64,000 bases of DNA from NCBI RefSeq assembly GCF_004786035.1, contig NZ_CP035088.1, positions 4,662,001-4,726,000 of the forward strand, written 5' to 3'. The notes below the pieces were generated by a model, which had not been told where the DNA came from, ran no database searches, and saw nothing but the letters and a program-made list of their open reading frames with translations. Shown here in pieces: positions 8,264 to 17,418 of the stretch (positions within the stretch are counted from its first letter, which is position 1; each line of letters opens with the position of its first letter). Source of the DNA: Pseudomonas viciae. Its GTDB lineage: Bacteria > Pseudomonadota > Gammaproteobacteria > Pseudomonadales > Pseudomonadaceae. The position numbers were made by a program, and so were the translations under genes.

Positions 8264-9073
8264 TCAGCGGGCGGCGCCGAGCTGGCCTTTTTCGTCGGAG
8301 AACACAATTTCCACGCGACGGTTCTGCGCCCGGCCACGCTCGGAAGCGTTGACGTCCACCGGAAATTCGTCACCGTAGCCTTCGACCTGGATGCGCTTGT
8401 CGTCAATGCCCAAGTCAACCAGCACGTCCGCCACCGCCTGCGCGCGGTCACGGGACAACTTGAGGTTTTCCTGCTTGCCGCCGGTGCTGTCGGTGTAGCC
8501 CTCGATGCGCACGACACGCTTGGGGTTGAGCTGCAGGAACTGCACGATCTTGAGCACGATCCGGTTGGCCGAGTTCTTCAATTCCGCTTCGCCGGTATCG
8601 AACAGAACGTCGCCCAGCGTCATCACCAGGCCGCGATCGGTCTGGGTGGTCGCCATCGCCATGATCTGTTCTTCAAGCCATTTGCCCTGCTGCTGCACAC
8701 TCAGCAGTTTGGATTCACGCAGGGCCAATTGCAGGCGCTGGCGCTCCAGTTCGAGCTTTGCCGCACGTTCTTCATTGAGCACCTGGTTGCTGTGTTCCCG
8801 AGCAATCGCACTGTAGCGCTGGCTCAGGTAGGCGTAATGCTGCACATCCTCACCACTGCCCCAGTAGCTGGACAAGCGATCAGCACGGGCCAGGGATTCG
8901 CCGGCACGGATCACGTCCCTGGGCGCGGCGCGCAATACGTTGGCGTCTTCCTTGACCGTCTGGAAGTCGTTGCTGGCCTGCTCAAGCGCTGCTTCGCTGC
9001 GCTGTCCGGCGCAGCCATACAAACTGGCCAGGCTCACGAGGAGCAGACCGCCGAATACATGGGACTGCTTCAT
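8264..9073 (-). CDS. OmpA-family outer-membrane lipoprotein
   Basis: A 269-residue protein with a lipobox (LYGC, lipidated Cys 21), a helical, coiled-coil-prone middle (residues about 90-150, ALRESKLLSVQQQGKWLEEQ region) and a C-terminal OmpA peptidoglycan-binding domain (about 155-262) showing RIEGYTDSTGG and LSRDRAQAV. It should anchor the outer membrane to peptidoglycan. It overlaps the DUF4398 lipoprotein gene by 4 bases (ATGA), and the two families often occur together. It is the last gene before a strong terminator. Confidence 0.9.
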   Translation of the reverse strand: MKQSHVFGGLLLVSLASLYGCAGQRSEAALEQASNDFQTVKEDANVLRAAPRDVIRAGESLARADRLSSYWGSGEDVQHYAYLSQRYSAIAREHSNQVLNEERAAKLELERQRLQLALRESKLLSVQQQGKWLEEQIMAMATTQTDRGLVMTLGDVLFDTGEAELKNSANRIVLKIVQFLQLNPKRVVRIEGYTDSTGGKQENLKLSRDRAQAVADVLVDLGIDDKRIQVEGYGDEFPVDVNASERGRAQNRRVEIVFSDEKGQLGAAR

Positions 9074-9429
9074 TGGGCATCATCCCTCAACTGTTTGCGC
9101 AAGCGCTTGATGCGGGTGTCGAGCACGTTCAGTTGCTCCTGGCTCTTGAGGGTCAGCACCTTCGCTTCAGCCAGGCGTGCATCCAGTTCGGCCTGTTCGG
9201 CCCGCATGCGCGCCTTCTTGTACGATTGGTCGGCCATGTTGGATTGGGCCCGGGCGAACTTTTCTTCTGCCAGTTTCAATTCAGGCACTTCGTCGGCAAT
9301 GGCGCCCACGGCTCGGGCTTGTTTCAGTGCCTGTTCGGTCAGGCGGATCTGTTCATTCGGCGCCGGATCGGCTGCGCAGCCCGCCAGAGCCAGAACGGCC
9401 AGGGCAGCGAAAAGAGGTCGAATAGTCAC
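9070..9429 (-). CDS. DUF4398 lipoprotein
   Basis: A 119-residue protein starting with GTG at 9429, with AGGGA a few bases upstream. The signal peptide ends in LAGC, giving a lipidated Cys 18. The remainder is an alpha-helical repeat-like region rich in Ala, Glu and Lys (EEKFARAQSNMADQSYKKA), as expected for DUF4398. It lies 9 bases after the binding-protein gene and overlaps the OmpA-like gene by 4 bases, so the three form an operon. Function is unknown; a structural envelope role with its OmpA neighbour is likely. Confidence 0.85.
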   Translation of the reverse strand: MTIRPLFAALAVLALAGCAADPAPNEQIRLTEQALKQARAVGAIADEVPELKLAEEKFARAQSNMADQSYKKARMRAEQAELDARLAEAKVLTLKSQEQLNVLDTRIKRLRKQLRDDAQ

Positions 9430-9438
9430 TAATGTTCC

Positions 9439-10263
9439 CTACTGTTTTGGGGCGCTGACAGGTGGCTGCAACTGTGTGTTCCAACGCTCGAGATTGCGCT
9501 GCAACACAGCTTCCGTCAGGCCGGACGCGGCCAATTCTGTCATCTTTTGCGCCAGCTGTCCGCGTAACCATGGGTCATTGCAGGCGGAGTTATGGGAAAC
9601 CGCCAGGAACAGCCCCGGTTTATCCACTGGCTGCGGTGCCGCCTGAAGGTCGTTCGCCATGCCCAGTGTCTGCGCCATCGCCAGGCCCGAATAGCGCCCC
9701 GCCAGGACATATTCCACCTCCCCCAGCAGCAATTTCTGAAAGGCCTGGGTCAGGTTGGGCGTGCGGGTCAGGGACAATTGCTGCTCGGCAAAAACGCCGA
9801 ATCCCTGGGTCATACGGGCCTTTTCCGACAAGGCTCCGGGATGACCATGAAGATCCTCGGGCTGGTTGACGACCAAGGTCGAGTCCTTGCGTGTCCAGAC
9901 CAGATGGTCGTTTTCCAGTAACGGTGGATGAACGTAGTCCAAGGCTTCCAGCCCAGTGCTGGTCAGTGGAGCGTCGGTGAGCAAGTCCATGCGACCACTG
10001 CGCACTTCGTCCAGCGCCTGGGCACGCTTGCCGGCATAAAGCAGTTCGATCTTGATCCCCAGCTCTCCTGCCACTTGTTGGAGCAAGTCGGCGCCGGCGC
10101 CGATCAGGTGCTTGGGGTCCTGGGGGTCTTGCCAAAGGTAAGGGGGCGCATCAGGGCTGCCGGTGGCGATCAGTCGCTCACACTTGCCGGCGGCAGTAGC
10201 CAGGCCCGGCATACCCGCCAACGCCCATAGCAATGACCAGCCAGCCAAACGGCGAAGATCCAT
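9439..10263 (-). CDS. Periplasmic substrate-binding protein, SBP_bac_3-like
   Basis: The start at 10263 (MDLRRLAGWSLLWAL) is chosen because it opens a clear signal peptide (about 25 residues, ending GLATAA) with GGGGAG upstream. The mature part resembles amino-acid-type solute-binding proteins: DAPPYLWQDP, GADLLQQVAGELGIKIE, and SGRMDLLTDAPLT near the first lobe. There is no transporter gene beside it. Instead it heads an operon with DUF4398 and OmpA lipoprotein genes, so it may act as a free-standing sensor or chaperone of a ligand rather than as part of an ABC importer. That role is inference. Confidence 0.8.
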   Translation of the reverse strand: MDLRRLAGWSLLWALAGMPGLATAAGKCERLIATGSPDAPPYLWQDPQDPKHLIGAGADLLQQVAGELGIKIELLYAGKRAQALDEVRSGRMDLLTDAPLTSTGLEALDYVHPPLLENDHLVWTRKDSTLVVNQPEDLHGHPGALSEKARMTQGFGVFAEQQLSLTRTPNLTQAFQKLLLGEVEYVLAGRYSGLAMAQTLGMANDLQAAPQPVDKPGLFLAVSHNSACNDPWLRGQLAQKMTELAASGLTEAVLQRNLERWNTQLQPPVSAPKQ

Positions 10264-10304
10264 GGCAGTACGCTCCCCTTGCAGCGAAAACAAATAGTGC
10301 AGAA

Positions 10305-10334
10305 ATAAAAAACCCGGCCAAAGGGCCGGGCTCT
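10305..10334 (-). terminator. Rho-independent terminator of etfBA
   Basis: On the minus strand AGCCCGGCC-CTTT-GGCCGGGTT is followed by a T run. It lies about 20 bases after the etfA stop codon. Confidence 0.85.
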
Positions 10335-10354
10335 TTATAAGTGAAGACGCCGGA

Positions 10355-11284
10355 TTAGACCAGCTTCTCCAGCTCAGGGATGGCTTCGAACAGGTCCGCT
10401 ACCAGGCCGTAATCAGCTACCTGGAAGATCGGCGCCTCTTCGTCCTTGTTGATCGCAACGATCACTTTGGAGTCTTTCATGCCGGCCAGGTGCTGGATCG
10501 CGCCGGAGATACCGACGGCGATGTACAGCTGTGGCGCAACGATCTTGCCGGTCTGACCGACCTGCATGTCGTTGGGTACGAAACCTGCGTCGACTGCCGC
10601 GCGGGAAGCGCCGACAGCAGCGCCCAGCTTGTCGGCCAGGGCGTACAGGTGCTTGAAGTTGTCGCCGTTCTGCATGCCGCGACCGCCGGAAACGACGATC
10701 TTGGCAGCGGTCAGTTCAGGACGATCGGACTTGGCCAGTTCTTCGTTGACGAAGCTGGAGATGCCGGCGTCGTGGGCAGCGCCTACGGCTTCAACGGCAG
10801 CCGAACCACCTTCGGCGGCAACCGGGTCGAAACCGGTGGCGCGAACGGTGATGACCTTGACCGCAGCGTTCGATTGCACGGTGGCAATGGCGTTGCCCGC
10901 GTAGATCGGACGCTTGAAGGTGTCGGCGCTTTCCACCGAGATGATCTCGGAGATCTGGTCGACGTCCAGCGCAGCGGCAACGCGTGGCAGGATATTCTTG
11001 CCGTTGGACGTGGCGGCAGCCAGGATGTGGCTGTAGCCCTTGCCCAGCTCGACTACCAGCGGAGCAACGTTTTCCGGCAGTTGGTGCGCGTAGGCAGCGT
11101 TGTCGGCCGCCAGCACTTTAGCCACGCCAGCGATTTTCGCGGCGGCTTCAGCCACGGCGCCAATGCCCTGGCCAGCAACCAGGACGTGAATGTCAGCGCC
11201 GATTTTGGCAGCGGCAGCCACGGTGTTCAGCGTGGCCGGAGCCAGCACCTTGTTATCGTGTTCGGCGATTACCAAGATAGTCAT
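10355..11284 (-). CDS. etfA: Electron transfer flavoprotein alpha subunit
   Basis: A 309-residue protein with the EtfA FAD-binding signature [13 protein letters not shown] (residues about 251-263) and [12 protein letters not shown]. With EtfB it carries electrons from acyl-CoA dehydrogenases and other flavin dehydrogenases to ETF-ubiquinone oxidoreductase in the membrane. It begins one base after the etfB stop codon and ends just before a strong terminator. Length and motifs are standard. Confidence 0.97.
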   Translation of the reverse strand: MTILVIAEHDNKVLAPATLNTVAAAAKIGADIHVLVAGQGIGAVAEAAAKIAGVAKVLAADNAAYAHQLPENVAPLVVELGKGYSHILAAATSNGKNILPRVAAALDVDQISEIISVESADTFKRPIYAGNAIATVQSNAAVKVITVRATGFDPVAAEGGSAAVEAVGAAHDAGISSFVNEELAKSDRPELTAAKIVVSGGRGMQNGDNFKHLYALADKLGAAVGASRAAVDAGFVPNDMQVGQTGKIVAPQLYIAVGISGAIQHLAGMKDSKVIVAINKDEEAPIFQVADYGLVADLFEAIPELEKLV

Positions 11285-11285
11285 G

Positions 11286-12035
11286 TCAGATTACCTTCGC
11301 TTCGTTTTTCAGTTTCTCGACCAGTTCAGCCACCGACTTGACCTTGATGCCCGCGCTGCGTGCAGCTGGCGCTTCGACTTTCACGGTCTTGTTGGTGGAG
11401 GCGGTGGAAACGCCCAAAGCGTCCGGAGTCAGCACTTCAAGCGGCTTCTTCTTGGCTTTCATGATGTTTGGCAGGGACGCATAGCGCGGCTCGTTCAAAC
11501 GCAGGTCGGTGGTGACGATGGCCGGCAGTTTCAGGGAAACCGTCTGCGCGCCGCCGTCGATTTCGCGGGTCACGGCAACGCTGTCGCCGGACACTTCAAC
11601 TTTGGACGCGAACGTGCCCTGACCGTAGCCGCTCAATGCCGCGAGCATCTGGCCGGTCTGGTTGTTGTCGCTGTCGATGGCTTGTTTGCCGAGGATCACC
11701 AGCGATGGCTGTTCCTTGTCGACAACGGCCTTGAGCAGCTTGGCCACGGCCAGGGAAGTCAGGTCTTCGGCGGATTCGACGAGGATGGCGCGATCGGCAC
11801 CCAGTGCCAGCGCAGTACGCAGTTGTTCCTGGGCGGTGGTCGGGCCGATGGAGACGACGACGATCTCAGTCGCCACGCCTTTTTCTTTCAGGCGTACGGC
11901 TTCTTCTACGGCGATTTCGCAGAAAGGGTTCATCGACATCTTGACGTTGGCGAGGTCGACGCCGGAGTTGTCCGCCTTGACGCGAACCTTGACGTTATAG
12001 TCGACCACTCGTTTGACAGCTACAAGAACCTTCAT
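11286..12035 (-). CDS. etfB: Electron transfer flavoprotein beta subunit
   Basis: A 249-residue protein with the EtfB hallmark [20 protein letters not shown] (residues about 183-202), which includes the dehydrogenase recognition loop, and the AMP-site region [10 protein letters not shown]. It is the first gene of the etfBA operon. Its upstream region is shared with the divergent ETF-ubiquinone oxidoreductase gene, which receives the electrons, so the two transcripts can be controlled together. Confidence 0.97.
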   Translation of the reverse strand: MKVLVAVKRVVDYNVKVRVKADNSGVDLANVKMSMNPFCEIAVEEAVRLKEKGVATEIVVVSIGPTTAQEQLRTALALGADRAILVESAEDLTSLAVAKLLKAVVDKEQPSLVILGKQAIDSDNNQTGQMLAALSGYGQGTFASKVEVSGDSVAVTREIDGGAQTVSLKLPAIVTTDLRLNEPRYASLPNIMKAKKKPLEVLTPDALGVSTASTNKTVKVEAPAARSAGIKVKSVAELVEKLKNEAKVI

Positions 12036-12104
12036 GGATTCCTCGTTACTCTCCGGTGAAAAGAAAGTCGCCTAGGCGAACCTGGCGGTTGATGCTCATG
12101 GGCG

Positions 12105-12281
12105 CAAGGGCACCTCTAAAAACGCCGGCATGAACCACACATGACCTTGCTCACGGGAGTGAAGACCGTTCGTCAGTGATGACTGATGAGTCATTCATTA
12201 TCGCGGCGTGTAAACTGCGCGTCCGAACCACGCAATACGTCACTTTGTGCTGCCTTCGCCCTGTCTTTAGAGGTGCTCTTG
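12105..12281. repeat. Inverted repeat pair in the etfB/etf-QO intergenic region
   Basis: The arm CAAGGGCACCTCTAAA (12105-12120) and the arm TTTAGAGGTGCTCTTG (12266-12281) are reverse complements over 16 bases with one mismatch; the inner 11 bases match perfectly. The arms are 145 bases apart inside the 546-base regulatory region. They could be two half-sites of a DNA-binding protein in opposite orientation, or arms of a large loop. A smaller palindrome, TGACT-GATG-AGTCA, lies between them near 12180-12193. Confidence 0.5.
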
Positions 12282-12410
12282 AAACCAACAGTCAGCCTAC
12301 GGCGAGCGCAAAACCGCCCGTATCTTGACCGGAACGCCTATTCCGGTCAATACGGCAAAATGGTCAGTCATAAGCCGCACGTCAGTGATTTATCTGGCCT
12401 GCGGCAATTT

Positions 12411-12424
12411 CAAACAAACGTTTG
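12411..12424. promoter_or_regulatory. Putative PsrA operator
   Basis: The sequence CAAAC-AAAC-GTTTG fits exactly the motif (C/G)AAAC-N2-4-GTTT(G/C) described for PsrA, the long-chain-fatty-acid-responsive TetR regulator of Pseudomonas. It ends three bases before the -35 box of the etf-QO promoter. From memory, the etf genes were reported among PsrA targets in P. aeruginosa. Whether it activates or represses here cannot be read from sequence. Confidence 0.7.
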
Positions 12425-12426
12425 TA

Positions 12427-12455
12427 TTGGACCCTGAGAGTGGTGTAGATATAAT
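12427..12455 (+). promoter_or_regulatory. Sigma-70 promoter of ETF-ubiquinone oxidoreductase
   Basis: TTGGAC at 12427-12432 and TATAAT at 12450-12455 are separated by 17 bases, which is near-consensus. RNA would start near 12462, about 120 bases before the GTG start. The rest of the 12036-12581 gap holds the etfB leader, an inverted repeat pair and no credible gene. Confidence 0.75.
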
Positions 12456-12581
12456 GCGCCGCTTAAGAGAGCACCGCGTGCCATTCCGTGTCGTTTTCGT
12501 CGCTTTTAGCAAAGAAACCACGGATGCAACGCTCAACCTCCAATTAGAAAAAACTGTAGAGCCTTGAGTAGGAGATAGCCT

Positions 12582-14246
12582 GTGGAACGCGAATACATGG
12601 AATTCGACGTGGTCATCGTCGGTGCCGGCCCCGCTGGCCTGTCTGCCGCTTGCCGACTGAAACAGAAGGCCGCCGAAGCCGGTAAGGAAATCAGCGTCTG
12701 CGTGGTCGAAAAAGGCTCCGAGGTCGGTGCGCACATCCTCTCCGGTGCGGTGTTCGAACCCCGCGCCCTGAACGAACTGTTCCCGGACTGGAAAGAACTG
12801 GGCGCCCCGCTCAACACCCCGGTGGTGCGCGACGACATCTATGTACTGCGCAGCAGCGAGACCTCCACCAAGGTGCCCGACTTCTTTGTGCCCAAGACCA
12901 TGCACAACGAAGGCAACTACATCATATCCCTGGGCAACCTGTGCCGCTGGCTGGCCCAGCAGGCCGAGAACCTGGGCGTAGAAATCTACCCGGGCTTCGC
13001 CGCCCAGGAGGCGCTGTTCGACGAGAATGGCGTGGTCCGCGGGATCATCACCGGCGACCTGGGTGTCGACCGTGAAGGTCAGCCGAAGGAAGGCCTCTAC
13101 ACTCCCGGCATGGAACTGCGCGGCAAGTACACGCTGTTCGCCGAAGGCTGCCGTGGTCACATCGGCAAGCAGCTGATCAAGCGCTTCAACCTCGACAGCG
13201 ATGCCGACGCCCAGCACTACGGCATCGGCCTGAAGGAAATCTGGGAAATCGACCCGGCCAAGCATCAACCGGGCCTGGTGGTGCACACCGCCGGCTGGCC
13301 GCTGGACATCATGAGCGCCGAAAACACCGGTGGCTCGTTCCTTTATCACTTGGAAAACAATCAGGTCGTAGTCGGCCTGATCGTTGACCTGTCCTACAGC
13401 AACACCTTCCTGTCGCCGTTCGATGAGTTCCAGCGCCTCAAGCATCACCCGGTCCTCAAGCAGTATCTGGAAGGCGGCAAGCGCATCAGCTACGGCGCCC
13501 GCGCCATCTGCAAGGGCGGCCTGAATTCGCTGCCGAAAATGGTTTTCAAGGGCGGTGCGCTGATCGGTTGCGACCTCGGCACCCTCAACTTCGCCAAGAT
13601 CAAAGGCAGCCACACTGCCATGAAGTCCGGCATGCTCGCGGCCGACGCCGTGGCCGATCGCTTGTTCGCCGAATCCGAAGGCGGCGATGAACTGACTGCC
13701 TACGTCGACAGCTTCAAGAACAGCTGGCTCTACGAAGAACTGTTCGCCACCCGCAACTTCGGCCCGGCGATGCACAAATTCGGTCCGATCATCGGCGCTG
13801 GCTTCAACTGGTTCGACCAGAACATCATGGGCGGCAAAATGCCGTTCACTCTGCACGATACCAAGCCGGACTACGCCTGCCTCAAGCTGGCCAAGGACAG
13901 CCAGAAGATCGACTACCCCAAACCTGACGGCAAGCTGAGCTTCGACAAACTCAGCTCGGTGTTCATCTCCGGTACCAACCATGAAGAAGAACAACCCTGC
14001 CACCTGAAGCTGACCGACCCGAGCATCCCGATCAGCAAGAACCTGCCACTGTACGACGAACCCGCGCAGCGCTACTGCCCGGCCGGCGTGTACGAAGTGG
14101 TGACCAAGGAAGACGGCGAGAAGCGCTTCCAGATCAACGCCCAGAACTGTGTGCACTGCAAGACCTGCGACATCAAGGACCCTGCACAGAACATCACCTG
14201 GGTTTCGCCGGAAGGCGCCGGTGGTCCGACTTACCCGAACATGTAA
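12582..14246 (+). CDS. Electron transfer flavoprotein-ubiquinone oxidoreductase
   Basis: A 554-residue enzyme passing electrons from reduced ETF to ubiquinone at the inner membrane. The N-terminal FAD site VVIVGAGPAGLSAACRL is at residues about 10-26, and the C-terminal 4Fe-4S region carries CPAGVYEV and CVHCKTCDIKDPAQNI. GTG at 12582 is chosen because AGGAGA lies about 6 bases upstream; the ATG at 12597 would be too far from it. The gene is divergent from etfBA, its electron donor, and is followed by a terminator. Confidence 0.96.
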   Translation: MEREYMEFDVVIVGAGPAGLSAACRLKQKAAEAGKEISVCVVEKGSEVGAHILSGAVFEPRALNELFPDWKELGAPLNTPVVRDDIYVLRSSETSTKVPDFFVPKTMHNEGNYIISLGNLCRWLAQQAENLGVEIYPGFAAQEALFDENGVVRGIITGDLGVDREGQPKEGLYTPGMELRGKYTLFAEGCRGHIGKQLIKRFNLDSDADAQHYGIGLKEIWEIDPAKHQPGLVVHTAGWPLDIMSAENTGGSFLYHLENNQVVVGLIVDLSYSNTFLSPFDEFQRLKHHPVLKQYLEGGKRISYGARAICKGGLNSLPKMVFKGGALIGCDLGTLNFAKIKGSHTAMKSGMLAADAVADRLFAESEGGDELTAYVDSFKNSWLYEELFATRNFGPAMHKFGPIIGAGFNWFDQNIMGGKMPFTLHDTKPDYACLKLAKDSQKIDYPKPDGKLSFDKLSSVFISGTNHEEEQPCHLKLTDPSIPISKNLPLYDEPAQRYCPAGVYEVVTKEDGEKRFQINAQNCVHCKTCDIKDPAQNITWVSPEGAGGPTYPNM

Positions 14247-14266
14247 GCTGATCCGCTGAACATCGA

Positions 14267-14289
14267 GGCTCCCGGAAGGGGGCCTTTTT
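14267..14289 (+). terminator. Rho-independent terminator of etf-QO
   Basis: A 7-base stem, GGCTCCC pairing with GGGGGCC across a GGAA loop, is followed by TTTTT. It begins 20 bases after the stop codon. Confidence 0.85.
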
Positions 14290-14325
14290 GTTGTCTACGA
14301 TTTCAAGAACCACAACAGATCAAAA

Positions 14326-14414
14326 TGTGGGAGCGGGCTTGCTCGCGAAGGCGTCGTGTCAGTCGCTAAAGATACCGGCAGTAAACCGCCTTCGCGAGCA
14401 AGCCCGCTCCCACA
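14326..14414. repeat. REP palindrome pair (REPIN)
   Basis: Two inverted copies of TGTGGGAGCGGGCTTGCTCG, each continuing CGAAGGCG-like, face each other across about 43 bases. The same unit occurs at 18804, 31324 and, in opposite arrangement, 24671. It lies between etf-QO and the convergent AraC-type gene. Confidence 0.9.
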
Positions 14415-14431
14415 GGGTGATTTGCGGTGGA

Positions 14432-15322
14432 TCAGGCGGCGCGCTCTTCTCCAGGATTGCGCTCGAAGTAGCGCTTGTACTCGCGGCTGAACTGCGACGA
14501 ACTCTGATACCCCACCTGATGCGCGACCTGGGCCACGCCCAAGCCTTCGCTAAGCAGCAATCGCTGCGCCTTGAGCAGACGCAAGCGCTTGAGATACTGC
14601 ACCGGCGACAACAGTGTGCTGCGCTTGAAATGCTCATGAAAGGTCGAGGTGCTCATGTTTGCGCAACTGGCCAGCGTTTCGACGTTCAGCGGCTCGGTAA
14701 AGTGTGCATGCAGATGGCTCAGGGCAGCGGCAATCCGGGCGAACTGCCCTTGCTGTTCCACCAGTGCCCGCAATACATCGGCCTGAGGTCCACGCAAGGC
14801 GACGAACAGCAATTCCCGCAGCCGCGCCTGGCCCATGACCTGGCACTCCAACGGATCGTGCAGGCAGTGCAACAAGCGCTCGACGCACCCACGCATCGCG
14901 TCATCGAGCACGGCACAAGTCATGGACTCCGGCGTCTGCGGCGCCAGGCTCCGCCCCGCCACCAGCCCCATGGCCAGCACCAGTTCCCCCAGCATCACCC
15001 GATCGATCGCCACAGAAACCCCTAGCAGCGGGGCATTGGGCATGGCATAGGTTTCGCACTCGAACGGCACCGGCAACGCCTGGATCAGATAATTCCCGGC
15101 ACCATATTCCAATGTGCGAGGTCCCAAGTACGCCAGTTTGCTGCCCTGGGCAATGATCACCAGGCTCGGCTCGTAAAGCTGCGGGCCGCGGGCCACATCC
15201 TGGCAGGCCCTGAGCACATGCACCCCGGGCAGCCGCGTGGGAACGAAACCATCGCGGATCGCCAAGGGCTCGATCAGCGAGACCAAGGCGGCGTTGGCAT
15301 CAAGATGACGAGTCAACAACAT
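14432..15322 (-). CDS. AraC-family transcriptional regulator
   Basis: A 296-residue protein with an AraC-type N-terminal cupin-like sensor (residues about 20-160) and a C-terminal double helix-turn-helix (about 195-290) showing FHEHFKRSTLLSPVQYLKRLR and VGYQSSSQFSREYKRYF. It is divergently transcribed from the alcohol dehydrogenase gene at 15500, separated by 177 bases, so it very probably controls that gene in response to an aldehyde or alcohol. No operator is evident by eye in the gap. Confidence 0.9.
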   Translation of the reverse strand: MLLTRHLDANAALVSLIEPLAIRDGFVPTRLPGVHVLRACQDVARGPQLYEPSLVIIAQGSKLAYLGPRTLEYGAGNYLIQALPVPFECETYAMPNAPLLGVSVAIDRVMLGELVLAMGLVAGRSLAPQTPESMTCAVLDDAMRGCVERLLHCLHDPLECQVMGQARLRELLFVALRGPQADVLRALVEQQGQFARIAAALSHLHAHFTEPLNVETLASCANMSTSTFHEHFKRSTLLSPVQYLKRLRLLKAQRLLLSEGLGVAQVAHQVGYQSSSQFSREYKRYFERNPGEERAA

Positions 15323-15499
15323 AGGAAAACTTCACGAAAAAAGGATGAAGGCATCATCGCAGGTCTGCGTCTCGTAGAAATCAAATCATAGCCAGCGCCG
15401 GAGAAATAGGCATGACATACGTAGGAATCACCATCGCCGCAATCCGGCAAGACTCCCAGAATGGACCACCTCACCGTTCACTGCTTAGCGAGGCTCATT

Positions 15500-16552
15500 A
15501 TGTACACTGCCATCGGATATGCCGCCCAGTCGGCCACCACTCCCCTCGCCCCCATGAAGTTCGAACGCCGCAGCCCGCGAGCCGACGATGTGGCGATCGA
15601 CATTCTCTACTGCGGCGTCTGCCATTCCGACATCCACCAGGCCCGCAATGAATGGGGCATCGCCGTTTACCCGTTGATGCCCGGTCATGAGATTGTCGGC
15701 AAAGTTACCGCCGTCGGTGCGAATGTCACCCGCTATAAGGTTGGCGACCTGGTAGGCGTTGGTTGCATGGTCGACTCCTGCCGTGAGTGCGAAGCATGCC
15801 GCGCTGACCTGGAGCAATACTGTTACCAGGGCATGACACAGACCTACGCCAGCCCGGACCGTATCAGCGGCGGCCACACCATGGGCGGTTACTCCAACAG
15901 CATCGTGGTCAGCGAGCACTTCGTGCTGCGCATCCCGGAAACCCTCGATCCGGCCGGCGCCGCGCCGATTCTCTGCGCCGGCATCACCACCTACTCGCCC
16001 CTCAAGCACTATGGCGTGAAGGCTGGCGACAAGGTTGGCGTGCTGGGCATGGGCGGCCTCGGGCACATGGGCATCAAGTTCGCCAAGGCCATGGGCGCGG
16101 AAGTGACGTTGTTCACCCGCTCGGCGAGCAAGGCTGAAGAAGCCCGTCGCCAAGGTGCGGACCACGTGATCGTGTCCACCGACGCCGAGCAGATGGCCGC
16201 TGCCGCCGGGCGCTTCAACTTCCTGCTGGACACCATTCCGGTGCAGCACGACCTCAACCCCTACCTCGACACCTTGCGTTTCGACGGTGTGCACATCCTG
16301 GTGGGTCTGGTCGAGCCGATTGATCCGCCGGTCCATGCCGCAAAACTGATCATGGGCCGTCGGGTCCTGGCTGGCTCCTTGATCGGCGGTATCGCCGAAA
16401 CCCAGGAAGTGCTGGATTTCTGCGCCGAACACAACATCAGCTGCGACATTGAAATGCTCGACATCCGTCAGATCAACGAGGCCTACAGCCGTATGATCGC
16501 CGGGGATGTGAAATACCGCTTTGTCATCGACATGGCAACCCTCAAGGCCTGA
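15500..16552 (+). CDS. Zinc-dependent NAD(P)H alcohol dehydrogenase / aldehyde reductase (YahK type)
   Basis: A 350-residue medium-chain dehydrogenase. The start at 15500 (MYTAIGYAAQSA) aligns with the family start and has GAGG upstream; the 13 codons before it are dropped. Catalytic zinc ligands are in CGVCHSDIH and GHEIVG, structural zinc cysteines in VDSCRECEACRADLEQYC, and the cofactor loop is GMGGLGHMGIKFA. YahK-like enzymes reduce aldehydes with NADPH. The divergent AraC-type regulator is its likely controller. Confidence 0.9.
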   Translation: MYTAIGYAAQSATTPLAPMKFERRSPRADDVAIDILYCGVCHSDIHQARNEWGIAVYPLMPGHEIVGKVTAVGANVTRYKVGDLVGVGCMVDSCRECEACRADLEQYCYQGMTQTYASPDRISGGHTMGGYSNSIVVSEHFVLRIPETLDPAGAAPILCAGITTYSPLKHYGVKAGDKVGVLGMGGLGHMGIKFAKAMGAEVTLFTRSASKAEEARRQGADHVIVSTDAEQMAAAAGRFNFLLDTIPVQHDLNPYLDTLRFDGVHILVGLVEPIDPPVHAAKLIMGRRVLAGSLIGGIAETQEVLDFCAEHNISCDIEMLDIRQINEAYSRMIAGDVKYRFVIDMATLKA

Positions 16553-16555
16553 CCC

Positions 16556-17359
16556 TCAGACCTTGGCACCAAGCTCCGCCGACAGCCGGGCTGTGACCCC
16601 TTTGACCAGGGGAATCAGCTCGGCCATTTTTTCCAACGGCATGTAGGGCACGGTGCTGGCGATGCTGATACCGGCAACGATGCGCTTGCCGGCGTCACGG
16701 ATCGGCGCCGCCACGCAGCGAATCGACGGTTCGTTGTCTTCCAGGTCGAACGCATAGCCCCCCGCCACATACTCCACCATCCGTTGCTGGAACTGTTCCC
16801 AGGATTGCTCCTGATGCTGGGGCCAGAACTGATTCTTCCCACCGGCCGGCAGGCTGATTTCGTACAGCCTCTTCCATTGTTCCTGCGAGTCATCGAGCAT
16901 CAGCGCCTTGCCGATCCCGGTACGTGCCAGCGGCATGCGATGGCCCACGCGCGAGCGCATCTCCGGGCCGTTGCGCCCGGGATTTTTCAGCAGGTACAAG
17001 ACCTCATCACCCTCGCGAATCGCCAGGTGAACGGTGTCGCCGGTAAGCGCCGACAGTTCGTCCAGGTACGGCCCCGCCAGGCTCACCAACGGCAGTTCTT
17101 CCCGGGCCTGGAAACCCAGTTCGATCAGCTTCGGCCCCAGCAGGTAACCCACTTGCGGCACCACGCGCAGGTAACGTTCGTCCACCAGGCAACTGGCCAG
17201 GCGATGGGTGGTGCTGCGGGTGGTGCCGATCAGCCGGGCGATTTCCTTCAAGTCACGGGCGCCGCTGGCAACCGCCTGGACCACGCCCAGGCCGCGCAGC
17301 AAGGTCTGGGTGCCTGTGGGCGCTGCGTCCTTGGTGATTTTTGGATCGTCTTGCTGCAT
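16556..17359 (-). CDS. IclR-family transcriptional regulator
   Basis: A 267-residue protein with an N-terminal winged helix (residues about 22-80, LKEIARLIGTTRSTTHRLASCL) and the C-terminal IclR effector domain, in which YAFDLEDNEPSIRCVAAPIRD is typical. It lies 59 bases after the galactonate-type transporter gene on the same strand, at the end of the dgoKADT cluster. It is therefore a candidate to bind the TCCCA-N5-TGGGA palindromes found upstream of dgoK and of the SDR gene; that assignment is inference. The usual DgoR of E. coli is a GntR protein. Confidence 0.9.
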   Translation of the reverse strand: MQQDDPKITKDAAPTGTQTLLRGLGVVQAVASGARDLKEIARLIGTTRSTTHRLASCLVDERYLRVVPQVGYLLGPKLIELGFQAREELPLVSLAGPYLDELSALTGDTVHLAIREGDEVLYLLKNPGRNGPEMRSRVGHRMPLARTGIGKALMLDDSQEQWKRLYEISLPAGGKNQFWPQHQEQSWEQFQQRMVEYVAGGYAFDLEDNEPSIRCVAAPIRDAGKRIVAGISIASTVPYMPLEKMAELIPLVKGVTARLSAELGAKV

Positions 17360-17418
17360 AGCCGGCCTTCAACAGTGAGCGGGGAACGGGCGGCATTATG
17401 GTCGCCCGCCCCGTCGGA

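Noticed and set aside
12325..12567. 80-codon frame in the etf intergenic region
   Set aside because: It runs across the PsrA-like site and promoter, starts upstream of the predicted start of RNA and lacks a ribosome site.
12390..14156. Reading frame of 588 codons antisense to ETF-ubiquinone oxidoreductase
   Set aside because: The plus-strand gene has clear FAD and 4Fe-4S motifs; the opposite frame is a composition artefact.
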